A program made the translations under genes and the position numbers. From Basidiobolus meristosporus CBS 931.73 (taxonomy: Eukaryota > Basidiobolomycota > Basidiobolomycetes > Basidiobolales > Basidiobolaceae): a DNA stretch of 64,000 nt. The stretch spans positions 62,001 to 126,000 of the forward strand of contig MCFE01000168.1 of NCBI GenBank assembly GCA_002104905.1. Direction: 5' to 3'. The notes under the pieces were generated by a model that was given only the letters and a program-made list of their open reading frames with translations, was not told where the DNA came from and searched no databases. Position 1 is the stretch's first letter; every line of letters begins with the position of its first letter. Shown in pieces: positions 11,089 to 23,517 of the stretch.

Positions 11089-11749
11089 GAAGAAAGAGGT
11101 ACATGAGCCTGTGGTTAAACCTGTGCGTGACCCATGCTAAATCATGTGGATGTTTGGGGACTGAATGCCAGTTTGTGTGAATGTTTTAGACCGAGGTGGG
11201 AGTAAACCATGGTTAAATAGATTTGGTAGCATTTAATGCGCGTATAAATGGGATCTGTGCGATATTTACTATTCCGTATTAGTTGAATTTATTTGTAAAT
11301 GTTCTCTAGAGGATATTCATCCAGGCCGACTGGCTTCTCTGGGTTAGAATCAGGTTTTTTCTAGCTAGACTCTCTGTGATCCATATTCAGTATTTGTCGC
11401 GCATTTGTTGTGTTCATCAGCCAATTATATACTTTTTAAATAGTTGGTTGCTCATTCCTAATTTTGGCTGGATCTGTTAAGACTAATCCTGCTTCCCCAT
11501 TTTAGCTTATTGTTGAAATACACTATTTGTGATTTGACACCAAGCTCTTCAACCTTTCCGCGCGTTTCCCTCTTGTCCAGAGCTGCTTCTCTATACCTTC
11601 CGTTCCTCTAGATATTCAGTCAATAAGATTTGGGTATCCTGCCAGCTCTTCTTCATTGTGTAATATATTCTACATCTTGGCAAAGCCCCCAACATAGAGA
11701 CTTCTATCTGTCGCTCTCTCATCTATAGCGGCGCGCGATATTCACAACC
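11089..11749. other. Shared divergent promoter and long pyrimidine-rich leader
   Basis: This separates the EBP gene (minus) from the LIM-domain-binding gene (plus). The 230 bp before the plus-strand ATG are strongly C/T-rich (CTTTCC, TTCCCTCTTG, CCTTCCGTTCCTCT), as in fungal 5' leaders. No coding sequence is seen. Confidence 0.5.
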
Positions 11750-13615
11750 ATGTCTACCACTCAATATGTCCCTTCTTCTGCTCAATTGCAGATGTTAAAA
11801 CAAAGACAACAGCAGTTTCTGGCTAATCAAGCTGCCTTGCGTAAGGCCCAACTTGGAATGGGCAATCAACCCGCGGCTAATCAAGGGATGATGAATCAGG
11901 CCATGATGGCTAATCAAGTAATGTTAAATAACCAAGCGATGATGGCTAATCAGGCAATGTCGGGCTTGAATCGCACGGGACAGTCACCAAACCATGTTCC
12001 TAATCCTCATCCTGGTCAAATGTCTCAAAGCGCAATCACTGTCCCGCAAAGTAGTTCACAACCAATGCAACAGCAACCCACTAGTCAGGCTGGTGTGCAA
12101 ATATCCCCTATGAATTCAGCCTCGCCCGTAACCACAGCTGCCACTATTCCTGCTCCTGTTTCTCGTGCAACCTCGGTTCCTACTACTGCAGCTGGCCCAA
12201 TAACTAGTATGACTTTGTAAGTGGAAAGCATGTCACTTTGTTCCTATTCAGTCAAAACTTAGCATCTGCTTGTGCTCTATAGGCCAACGGGGCCGGGGAG
12301 TGCAATTACGAAAGTACTACAATATTCCGAAAAGCTAGTCGGGAAGAGCGGAGTAAGTTGCTTGTCGAATAATGCTATATATATACATTACTTATAGCCT
12401 AGTCTATCTCACTTTAAGGACGAAAACCTGCAACTAGCCAACCATTGGAGTAGAGTAATGTCAGAATATTTCGCTTCAAATGGCTTGATGAAATACACCC
12501 TTAGTCACTCTCAACTCAAAGACACCAGAACATTCGGTATTCTTGACCCTGATGTATTCTATTGTATACCTTTTACTGACGCTCTTTCAGATCTTCCACC
12601 CAGTCTGCTAGCTAGATTTTACTTGATTAATTACGAGTCGGGCGTTACGGACATTCAATTGGTTCTGGAGAACGCTGTAGAGTTTGCGCTTCCCAATGGC
12701 TACCACGTTGTAGAATGCGCCCGCGCGGCATTTGTATACCATTATGTGGATGGAACTCAGGTAGCCACTCATTGGTGTTTCTGAGCGCGTCTATTCGAAT
12801 CTTGACTGTCTATTTATATAGGTTTATGCTAGTGGTACACTCAAGGTGACCCTTAACTCTCAGCTCAAATTTGAATTATTTGAATTTGTTACCACGCAAC
12901 ATACCGAATTACTTCGTCGTGGGCTGCTTCTGGCTTTAGCGCAATCCCATAATGAGGGGAAGATCGATATACATCATTTACCCGATTCTCCCATCAACGA
13001 TTATGGGGTTTCCATACGCACCATGAGATGTTTGGAGGTATAGCCCATTTGCTGATGCTGCAACAGTTGTTGGACTTTGCTTAATTCGCTGCTCCTAGAT
13101 ATCCGAAGTCATTACTGAAATGAGTGATCTGATATCATACAGCTTATCGTCTAATCTCGGCGCAATTCGTAAGCTTAATGCGCAGTGTTTTTTGTTACCG
13201 AATGTGATAACCAATTAGTATTTTAATCAGAGTCATTGCAGAAATATGGGGAGATGCTTCGAGCCTCAGGAGGCATTGATAACAGCTCAAGCGCCGGAAC
13301 CAATGGCCTGCCCGGCACAAATCAATCCCAAATTGCTGGAGTCGGTGATCGACCGAACGGAGCTATGGTCGGCTCTGCACAATCACAGGTTCAGACGACA
13401 TCCATCTTAGGTTACAAAGATTACCCGCAAGGAATGGGCATCAATCCAACTGAACTAACGTCCTCCTTTGTGTAGGTAAAGTAAAGCATTCCTTGACTAT
13501 CGACACAGACAACAAAATGAAGAAGATCAAGATCGAGTCGCCGCGTATACCCAAAAAACCGAAAACCCCCACCACCCCCGGATTTAAGAGAAGACATTCG
13601 CAGTCCGAGAAATAA
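11750..13615 (+). CDS. ptaB: LIM-domain-binding (LDB/SEUSS) transcription co-regulator, PtaB-like
   Basis: Seven exons: 11750-12216, 12283-12352, 12419-12760, 12822-13037, 13099-13168, 13231-13410 and 13476-13615 (494 aa); all phases agree. The N-terminus is rich in Q, N, M and A with repeated NQAMMAN units. The central LDB dimerisation domain is clear: KVLQYSEKL, HWSRVMSEYF, KYTLSHSQLKDTRTFGI, VTDIQLVLENAVEF, YHVVECARAAFVYHY and FELFEFVT. The C-terminus is a basic, nuclear-localisation-like tail (MKKIKIESPRIPKKP). Filamentous-fungal PtaB and yeast Mfg1 pair with LisH/Flo8-type proteins to control adhesion and development; that partner is inferred. The last intron uses a weak GTTACA donor but has a perfect CTAAC branch and removes a stop that would otherwise end the frame at 13475. 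Confidence 0.9.
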
Positions 13616-15501
13616 GCAAAAACGGTAAACCACCCTTCCCCAATTAATCTTTCATCTTTTTGATAATTTCAGTATTTGCATTGAGGTTCTTCACGTTTTT
13701 GCGCATTTCGCTTGACACCACCTAGTTATCTATTGCTCCTTTTGTTTCCTACAGCTTCTTGTGTAACTTCTACTTCAAGTCTCTAAACATCTTTGGTATG
13801 GTTCTTCATCTTGGCATTTTTTCACGATGCTTTGTATAGTATTCCCAATTTACCTACAATCGTTCTCGCTTTTGACTGTCTATCCCCCCTTCAATGCCTT
13901 GCCGATTTTCCATTGATTGAATAACTTGTGATCTTCGAAAGAAGTACAAGATCTGTTAGCACATTATTAGTCAGATGAAGCAGTCGTCTTACTTTAGTGC
14001 TGGTCATCCTTTCATTGTACATCTCGGCTCTTAATAGTGTATCATTTTCTTGTTACTTCCATTCCACCGGAGAAAAATAACGAATCCTTGTTGACAACAT
14101 GGCCAGTTCGAATTAATACAGCTACATACACATGGGTCGAGGTTTTCTTTAAGCAGAAGGTGTTGCTTTAAAACAGTAACTGAAACGATGTATGAGATCA
14201 TGAGCACTGCGTATTTATTGAATACCAATCTGATACGTCTAATAGTGGGTTGGTATTTAACCCGTTTACCCTATGTGTATAAGCCAATCCTCTTCAGACA
14301 ACGATTGGTGCAATGGAATATTTATTATGTAAACTGGCTGATTTTGCCGTCGTGGCAAGCAGTATTCAAGTAGACGGACTGACGAGGCTCTGTAAGATCG
14401 GTGTAAAAGCTCCGCTCAGTGGCCAGCTTAAGAACAAAGAAATGATTATCATGAGTGGTATGATCAAGGAGAAAGAGGTATGGAGAGGCTTAGGTAAATG
14501 ATGATTTGTCGAGCTTGGGTGTTATGTTCAATACATAGGAGCTGCTATGTTTTAAGTTATCTCGGGTTTATATAATTAGTGATTGATAACCTTATCAAGA
14601 GTCCAAATAGTGATCTACAGGTGAGGACACTCCTAATCGATCACCAATGGATGCTTTGCACGATCCATTGTAATATTAAACGTGCTAGAAATGTCCTCCT
14701 CTCAGACATATTGTATACAAGGTAGTTTAACGTTTACTGATCACCAGAAGAATTCCAACACTAGTACAATGCAGGAACAGCATCCCAAAAGCTACCAGCC
14801 CATTGAAATGGGAACGAAATACTCCGAGCGTAGTACACGTACATGGTACCAAAGGTAGAGAATTAACTGCAAAAGCCTGCGCTCTATATATAAATAGGGA
14901 TGCATTTGTTTACTTCGTCAATTCTTTAAAATAGCTCCCTTAGTCTTAAATATATACAAATCCAGTAAGGTATCAATTGGCAGACGAACTAATCTCATCT
15001 AGTTTGACACTTGTAGAGTATGAGACCGTTGTTATGGATGTATGCTACAAACATGCTTATCTAATATGTCTGCTACCTCAATGTGAGCCTCAACCACATT
15101 TTGGATCTTAGATTCAACACTTTTTTTTCACTATGGCAAGTGGCAAGATGCGCAGTAAAATTCCTTGGTCTGAAACATCTCCAGATCAATATATATATAT
15201 GTATCTGCATATCAATTGCGTGGAAACGAGATTACCTACATGATGCTATAAATGCAACCCTGATATCTGGGTATTTAAGTGTTGAATTGGCATTCGTACT
15301 ACACCAATTCATCTCTTCTCCAACTATTAGCTCTTGAAAATCCTCCACATCTCTCACATTCACTCATCATCCTTTGTCAGTTTTGATCCCAAAGCCAGGC
15401 CATTTTGAACGGTCCCCACTAAGTTTTCAGGCATTCCGCCAATACATAAGACCATCGAATTAGTTTTACCCAAGTGATCTTGCGGAAACCTGAACAAAAC
15501 C
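13616..15501. other. Long intergenic stretch upstream of the white-collar gene
   Basis: About 1.9 kb without a recognisable gene. It holds the 3' flank of the LIM-binding gene and the promoter of the WC-2-type gene. Small open frames around 14190-14500 have no supporting homology or splice pattern. Confidence 0.45.
14885..14896 (+). promoter_or_regulatory. Candidate TATA box
   Basis: The string TATATATAAATA sits about 600 bp upstream of the WC-2-type ATG. If used, it implies a long 5' leader or an intron in the leader. This is sequence-only evidence, and AT-rich strings are common here. Confidence 0.25.
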
Positions 15502-16746
15502 ATGGATAACTCCATTAATTCTTCTTTCGACCCCAATATATTCCGAAAGCAGCCAGAGAACATGATGAATCTAGATACGACTGTAAACACGCCTCCAAAC
15601 ATGGATTTTTTAAACCCAAATTCGTATAGCTCCAACTCACTATACGACCCTTTCTCTCAGGATCTGTCACAGCAACTTATGACTGGCCAGCTTCACGACA
15701 CAACAGCTACACTTCTACAAAGACAACTCAAATGCCAACAACCGACATCCGAATACAACCAGGGAGAAAGCTTGTCTAGTCAATACTTCGCTGAGCCAAA
15801 AATATTCTACTACGTAATCGACCCTCTATGCAACTTTTTATATTGCTCCACTTCACAAGAATTGACTGGATACACTCCAGAGGAGTTAGTGGGAAGGAAC
15901 ATTACTAGGTTCATTCATCAAGATGATATTGACACGTTTGTAAGGCAATTCAATGCTGGATTCACTCGACAACAGTTTCGGCTTTACTATCGCTTCAAAA
16001 AGAAGAACAATGAATACGTGATGTTGGAGGTCCAGGGGCACTCATACTATCACACTGAAAACCACCAACCGAAGTATTCCTTTTGTCTAGCCAGGTCGTA
16101 TCTCACCAAACCCACCAGTATACTGGACGCATTCTTACAGATCAAAATGGAAAATGAGATACTGAAGCAGCAGTTATCCGAGCTTGGAACCTTCGGAGCT
16201 GACAAAGGCTGGGTCAACTCCAAGGTTTCCGAAAATACAGATCCTTCTAGCTATTTCAACGATCACACATCGCCGAAGGCCATCATCCAAACCAGCTGTG
16301 AAAGTCACAACACCACTGATCTGAACAGCAGCCCAACGAATATTGTCACCAACAGCCCAGAGCAGTACAAGAGGAACTATTTATCAGATGAAAATACTTG
16401 CAACCAAGAAATCAACCTGAAAAGTCGGAAAAAGGTACAACAGCTCTGGGTAGTGTATGTTGTGCGTCACTTGCTCACCATCGCTTTATTAGAGAAAACA
16501 AAAAAGTGAAGATAATATTGACCATATGTGCACGGAATGTGGAACAGTGGAATCTCCTGAATGGAGGAAAGGCCCACAAGGACCCAAGACGTAAGCAATT
16601 TCAAGTCCGCAGTATACTACTTCTGATCTATGCAACTTACATGGTACCATTCCATCAGACTGTGTAATGCCTGTGGGCTACGATGGGCGAAAAGGGCGAA
16701 AAGAGAACTGCAAACAACTAAGAGCGAAGACGCTAGCAGCTCATAG
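15502..16746 (+). CDS. wc-2: White Collar-2-type PAS and GATA zinc-finger transcription factor
   Basis: Three exons (15502-16434, 16493-16590, 16659-16746) encode 372 aa. A PAS domain spans about residues 100-200 (FYYVIDPLCNFLYCSTSQEL ... ELVGRNITRFIHQDD ... YSFCLARSYL) and lacks the flavin-binding cysteine motif of LOV domains, as expected for WC-2 rather than WC-1. A short coiled coil follows (KMENEILKQQLSEL). The C-terminal zinc finger, rebuilt across intron 2, has the C-x2-C-x18-C-x2-C spacing typical of white-collar proteins (Cys 324, 327, 346, 349) and a basic tail (RWAKRAKRELQTTK). The protein should dimerise with a WC-1 photoreceptor and bind GATC/GATA sites to drive light-induced genes; no WC-1 gene is in the window. 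It is shorter than Neurospora WC-2. Confidence 0.93.
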
Positions 16747-18147
16747 CGGGTCTATCTGCCTCTCCCAACATACAGTACAACGATGTGATATATTATAATT
16801 GTACATAACGATTACAATGACATTAGAAGAATGAAGCTAGGAGAAATAGACATTTTCACATAATTCTTTTTTGAGTTATTGGCTTTCACGGACTTCGGCA
16901 TGCGCTAGGCTGTGCAGTATTCAGTTCTTTTGGAGGTTTGGTTCACATGAATCCAAGTTCAGTGGGTCGAGATACATCACAACTATTAAAAATATGAAGC
17001 TGCATTCAATGTTCTGATCAATATATTCGAGCATGCAAAACCTTGACATATGAGCCTCTATCCCTAGATCCCAAGAGGTTCGACGCCCGCAACATGTGGA
17101 TTTCTGGATTATTTGGCAATAAATTCCATTCATCCCAACACGGTAAACATTCTTGGGGTAGTATCAAGTACGTGTTTCTCGCTTGATTGTCACGCAGGTC
17201 AAGTGATGAGAATTCCCTGAAGTTGAATGCCGTGCATGGCACAGCCCGCTAGATGAAGAATCCCTAATGACGTCAATTTGCCGAAGCTTATGAATCCCAA
17301 AACGAAACTTCTCATTCGCTAAAAATGTAACGCATCAGCTATCCGTATCAGTCGTATAATAGTAGGTTTTCACATTATGTATGAAGAACTCGTAAACTTG
17401 CTCCCAGAGGTCTAATTATAGGTAACATCCACCAATGTTTACATGCACCTTTAATTTTAACTGCATTACAGACCATAGTTTATCCAGGAATTCGGCATTA
17501 ACCCCTGAATCTTCCCTGCAGCTCTGGGACCGCGGATTACCAAAGTTCCCTATTCCTGGAAAGTTTCACTGATATTGGAGAATAAGCAGATTCACAAACC
17601 AGTGTAGCATATGCTTGATTGATAATCAGCTGCGCCGGAAATGCTATATTGATAATTCGCTGAAACTTCGCGGGTACGATTGTGGAAAGATTTATTAAAT
17701 TGGTCACTTTAAAAACCAATATCATCATTAAATTGTATGTTCGATGTACCCTTAACTATACGGAGTTCGTAAATCACCGGATCGAATGTATATTATTAAA
17801 TGAATTTTTTTGACACAGCCATTCATTCAACCAAGACACAGATCCTATTGATCCTCACTACAGTCTCAAACCATGAACGACCGAGCCTGACGAAGGATAG
17901 TAATCGATTTATTGCACATTGGTCGTTTCTAACTCTTCTATGACATCCGATGTCATATCAACCAGTTCTACTGATTACCTAATAAAACTACCCAACAATA
18001 CATGCATTAACAGATCTATGATTGTGGAACGAGAATACAACTACAGATTATAGAAGCGATTTTGGTGGAGTCGGAGGGTTACTAATGTGGAGCCTGTTTG
18101 CAATGCATATACACTATCTATAGTCACGACTCTGAATCAAAGAACCA
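16747..18147. other. Intergenic between convergent WC-2 and sirtuin genes
   Basis: About 1.4 kb without a gene that I can support. It contains a perfect CRE palindrome (TGACGTCA) at 17268-17275, but no nearby start makes use of it obvious. Confidence 0.45.
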
Positions 18148-19731
<1,584 letters not shown>

Positions 19732-20195
19732 TCCTGAATGGTATACTCTCGCTGAGCTTTACTTTCTAATCAATGAACAATAATTATCGAACTCATCTAA
19801 TCTTAACTCAAATATACACATTATAATGGCAATTCTATTCATAGATTAATCAAAAGCTCGCCTTGAACACATACCTACATCTTTCTCCAATGGAGAGAAA
19901 AAAATTGACAGAAATTCGCGATCACGTGGAAGATCAAGGAAAAAAGGGTACTTGGATGCATGGACAGAGTAACGAATTCGATGGGATGGGGGACTCGGGG
20001 GTCTGCGATAAAACTAAGCGAGATGTGGAATTAGGCTTCCCCCTTTTCCGATAGTGGATTTTTTGCCCTGTGTAAGATAAGCGTAAGTGATCGATTTCGT
20101 TAGCGTAGTTTATATTAGTTGGATGGATGGACATCATGAATGCATCCGATATATATGCTCTTCATTAACAGACCTCTTCTTTCAGTCACACAGTC
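19732..20195. other. Divergent promoter of the sirtuin and eS7 genes
   Basis: No coding sequence is seen. The last 100 bp before the eS7 ATG contain TATATATGC and a pyrimidine-rich leader (CTCTTC, CCTCTTCTTTC), usual for highly expressed ribosomal protein genes. Confidence 0.45.
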
Positions 20196-20849
20196 ATGTC
20201 TGCCGCTAACAAGATCGTCAAGCCCGCCGGCGCTGCTCCTGCTGATGAGACCGAACTTTTGGTCGCCCAAGCCATCTTCGACTTGGAAAACAACGTCCCT
20301 GAGTTGAAGAAGGACCTCCGTCCTCTCCAAATCTCCGCTGCCAAGGAGGTAACTGCTTCGTTTGAAATTCGCTCAGTATAAAAGAGATCAGCAATTAACA
20401 TGAGGTTTGAACACTAGATTGAAATTGGCGCTGGTAAGAAGGCCATCGTTGTCTTCGTCCCCGTTCCTTTGTACAAGGCCTTGACCAAGGTTCAACAAAG
20501 ACTTACCCGCGAATTGGAGAAGAAGTTCTCTGACCGTCACGTCTTGTTCCTTGCCCAACGTCGTATCATGCGCAAGCCCACTCGCCGTTCCCGTGCCAAG
20601 CAAGCTCGTCCCAGATCTCGTACCTTGACTGCTGTCCACGAGAAGATTCTTGACGATGTCGTTTTCCCTACCGAGATCATTGGCAAGCGTACCCGCGTTA
20701 AGGTTGATGGTAGCAAGGTCACCAAGGTTTTCCTCGACAACAAGGACTCCGGCTCCCTTGAGTACAAGCTTGATACTTTCTCTGCTGTTTACAAGAAGTT
20801 GACCGGTAAGGATGTCGTTTTCGAATTCCCTACCCAACAACTCGAATAA
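20196..20849 (+). CDS. RPS7: 40S ribosomal protein S7 (eS7)
   Basis: Two exons (20196-20348 and 20418-20849) encode 194 aa, the usual eS7 length. Conserved parts are [16 protein letters not shown] at the splice, [60 protein letters not shown] and [14 protein letters not shown]. It is a small-subunit component contacting the 18S rRNA body. Codon use is far more biased than in neighbours, with strong preference for C-ending codons and CGT/AAG, as expected for high expression. This bias produces a long shadow frame on the opposite strand, which is not a gene. The single intron lies after AAKE. Confidence 0.97.
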
Positions 20850-21075
20850 ATTTTCCCGCCACACACTGGAAAGTTTCTCTTGTTAGAAAAGAATACTACC
20901 AAGTAGATTCTTTTTGTGATAGCTAATCTAAATAAACATTTAATCAACCAGAAGCTCGTGAATTGGAACTTGTTATTTTTGCAGACTGCGGGTCCGTTGC
21001 TCATTGCTTCATCTTTATTTTAGGGGGTATGGGAAAACTATCTGAGTATTTCAAGCAGAACTGGGTTGGACAAAT

Positions 21076-21411
21076 TCATAGCTCGCCACCGTGAACATTT
21101 TGTATGTTATTGAATAGTTTGGCTTCTCTGACCTCACTGACCTCTGAGATATGTTCATCTTGTCTGAAATTCGCAGCCAAGATGCTCGGCATGTTGGCGC
21201 TGAAGCCTTTCAAAAGTGTATCGAATTTGGAGCGAATGCTTCCTCCATTTTCAAGAACCTTTTGCTCTAAGACCTCCTGGTATCCTGCGGGGGCTGTTTC
21301 TTTCAGTTCGACGATAAACTTTCCAAGATTCGACATGACGGCCTGTTCGTACGCAAATGCAAAACTGTAGCAGAGTAGAGCAATAGGTGAGAAAAGAAAT
21401 ATCTTAAACAT
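21076..21411 (-). CDS. Small secreted protein with peptidase inhibitor I9 domain
   Basis: The 111-aa product begins with a hydrophobic stretch (IFLFSPIALLCYSFAFA) that looks like a signal peptide with cleavage near AFA-YEQ. The rest resembles the inhibitor I9 fold of yeast Pbi2 and of subtilase propeptides: GKFIVELKETAP, a helix QEVLEQKVLENGGSI, and FDTLLKGFSANMP, followed by the usual SEVREAKLF strand. Free-standing I9 proteins block subtilisin-like proteases; here the signal peptide suggests secretion or vacuolar delivery rather than the cytosolic location of Pbi2. No subtilase gene is adjacent. Start at MSNLGKFIVEL (an internal Met) would remove the signal, so the start choice decides the location. 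Confidence 0.7.
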   Translation of the reverse strand: MFKIFLFSPIALLCYSFAFAYEQAVMSNLGKFIVELKETAPAGYQEVLEQKVLENGGSIRSKFDTLLKGFSANMPSILAANFRQDEHISEVSEVREAKLFNNIQNVHGGEL

Positions 21412-21997
21412 ACGTCTTGAATGACTCTTGGCATATGAACTGCCCGGCTTTTGAGGCTACGACCATACACTGTGAAACCAAATACATGCATGACGTGTGT
21501 TCGATTGGTAGGTGAACTGCAGTTATTCAGACCTCTATTCGAAAACCATATTCAGAATAGAAAGTAAGAAATGCACCACAGTTCATCGTTGTGCAAGTGG
21601 TGTGATTAAACCGGTATTTCTGACTAACTTGAATTCTGAGAATCCTTTCAACCCGTAAATTGGCAGCTTTCATAAAATTGATCGATTCGATTAATGGATT
21701 CATGACAGGTTTGAGTCGTATAGCAGGATGACCTGAATCGTCAATCAGGTGTTTTGTTACGGATGGGTTGGGCGGACTCGCTTAGTGCATTCTAATTTTC
21801 GGTTTCCGGGTAGAATCTGTTGTTATTGAAATGTACTTTAGCAATATATCCCTGAATGATCAGCCTAGTTACAACTTATATAGGAACCATTTTAATCTTT
21901 CAGCCATCGTGTAACCATGGTGTTTTCTATGTAGCGCATGTTTTGGGCGGATATTTAGAGTCACAAACATGTAAAGAGCTTTGGGCGTCCTGTTATT

Positions 21998-22533
21998 GTG
22001 GTGTTGCAAGACCGCATCCCTGTGGAGCGCCTACACAGGCGCTATAGCCCTCTGTACTGCGCTGGTTTTCGAATGACAACCTCGGGTGTGGCGGTTCTTA
22101 AGATTTCTGGAGAATGGAAATTCCGCGCGGTTAATTACACATGGTTTAGAAAATTCACCATTCATTCTAGAAAGAGTGGTGCCATATTCTTCTATAGGTA
22201 TGTATCCAGGAATTTAAAAACTCTTTTTAAACTTTATCAGTATCCAGACTGCAAGTGCAATCTGCCTGACCACTTACCAGAAGAACCAAACCCCTTTGCA
22301 CCATTATCCACTCGGGATACCATCGATATGCACACTTTGTTATCTATAATATCCAGTAAACGCCCCTTCAAATTCTATCGAATGTAATGTTTCATCACCA
22401 TGACGAGCTCACGGATATCCCAGCTAAGAAAGGTAAATCCACAGAATGGCTGGAATCCATAAACTTCAAAGTTTGGACTCTGAGTGAAAAGAGTGTCACA
22501 GTCTATTCAGCCATTGATTCCCCAAGTGACTGA
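21998..22533 (+). pseudogene. Possible decayed or mis-spliced gene of unknown family
   Basis: Frame 1 is open from about 21998 to 22387 and reads protein-like toward its end (YPDCKCNLPDHLPEEPNPF; DTIDMHTLLSIIS). It stops at 22385-22387. Just downstream a second frame, from an ATG at 22385 to the TGA at 22531-22533, again reads well (GKSTEWLESINFKVWTLSE). A simple frameshift or a very short intron could join the two; none of the GT-AG pairs I tried gives matching phase. Family not recognised. This may be a degenerate copy of a real gene, or chance. Confidence 0.25.
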
Positions 22534-23517
22534 TTTTCGAGTGGCAAAATGCAGCCATTCCAGAGAAGGTGCGATTCACGACGGTCTAGTCAAATCATTA
22601 GTCGGGGTTGTAAGGTTGATGTGAGCTGAGCAGCGTTTATCCATTGTTATTACAGCCATGTGGGATCATGTTTACCAAGGCCAAGCCAATAAACAGGTGA
22701 ATATGGGTTGATAAAATATTAATTTGGGTATTTCGTGCGGAATTGGCCGTTTATAACACACATGATCCGGAATATAAATAAATAAGTTGATTCTAGAGCA
22801 ATACGAAACGGTCGATCCCACAAAATATGAAACAAACGATCGTCGCAGGGAATTGATATCCTGTTGCTTGTCTCTGATCAATCAGGCCCATCAGGACACT
22901 CAAAACATGGCAGAAATATAGACAAAAGTGGCCAGAAATATGATCGGATTCCACTGATCAGCTCATAAACGCTTCCCCGCAACCTATTGGAAGCCATGAT
23001 TGCATCAGGGCCAGATCTATATTTTGATATTGAAGTTAGGTATATCACCGATACTTTAGGTTTACAGGTGACCTACCTCTGCGTTCTACACCTCAAGACT
23101 AGCAGGTGCTGTGCTGTACTTTAAATAAAGTTCAAGTGGTTTGTGCCGTTCTCACGCAAATAGTAGCTAACGGCCGTAGAGTCTACTCATGTGCAACCTG
23201 ATTCAATCATCCACCCCGGTTATGTTACTTGTGCGGGCAACAAATAACCGAGGTGGGATCAACGGAGCATGGAAACGCTGGAGCTTGATCCATTCCGATT
23301 CAGTTTATATAAACTGAGTCTTATTGAGTGGATCATGCTATGCCTCATCCCCAGTGACATGGGTCTGTTTTAAATCAGGGCCGCATTCCATAAAAAGATT
23401 TGTACCCCGAGGCTGAGTATAAAATAAATCCCACCGACTTGTCGTTCAATATTGCAGTAGACTATCTGTTCCTGCGCAATAGGTTCTTTTGTATCCATTC
23501 ATTCCCGACCTCTCACA
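22534..23517. other. Intergenic promoter region of the first Cdc25 gene
   Basis: No gene is supported. It carries the candidate TATA box at 23418-23428 and a C/T-rich leader just before the ATG at 23518. Confidence 0.45.
23418..23428 (+). promoter_or_regulatory. Candidate TATA box of the intronless Cdc25 gene
   Basis: TATAAAATAAA lies 100 bp upstream of the start codon, a normal distance for a fungal TATA element. A promoter this clear suggests that the intronless copy can be expressed. Confidence 0.5.

Noticed and set aside
14188-14501. Overlapping frames of about 60 codons upstream of the WC-2 gene
   Set aside because: Different frames, no homology, no consistent splice sites.
17268-17275. 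CRE palindrome TGACGTCA as a promoter element
   Set aside because: It lies between convergent genes, far from any start codon, so a regulatory role is not supported.
20388-20864. 158-codon minus-strand frame opposite eS7
   Set aside because: It is the mirror of a highly codon-biased ribosomal protein gene; composition is explained by the plus-strand coding bias.
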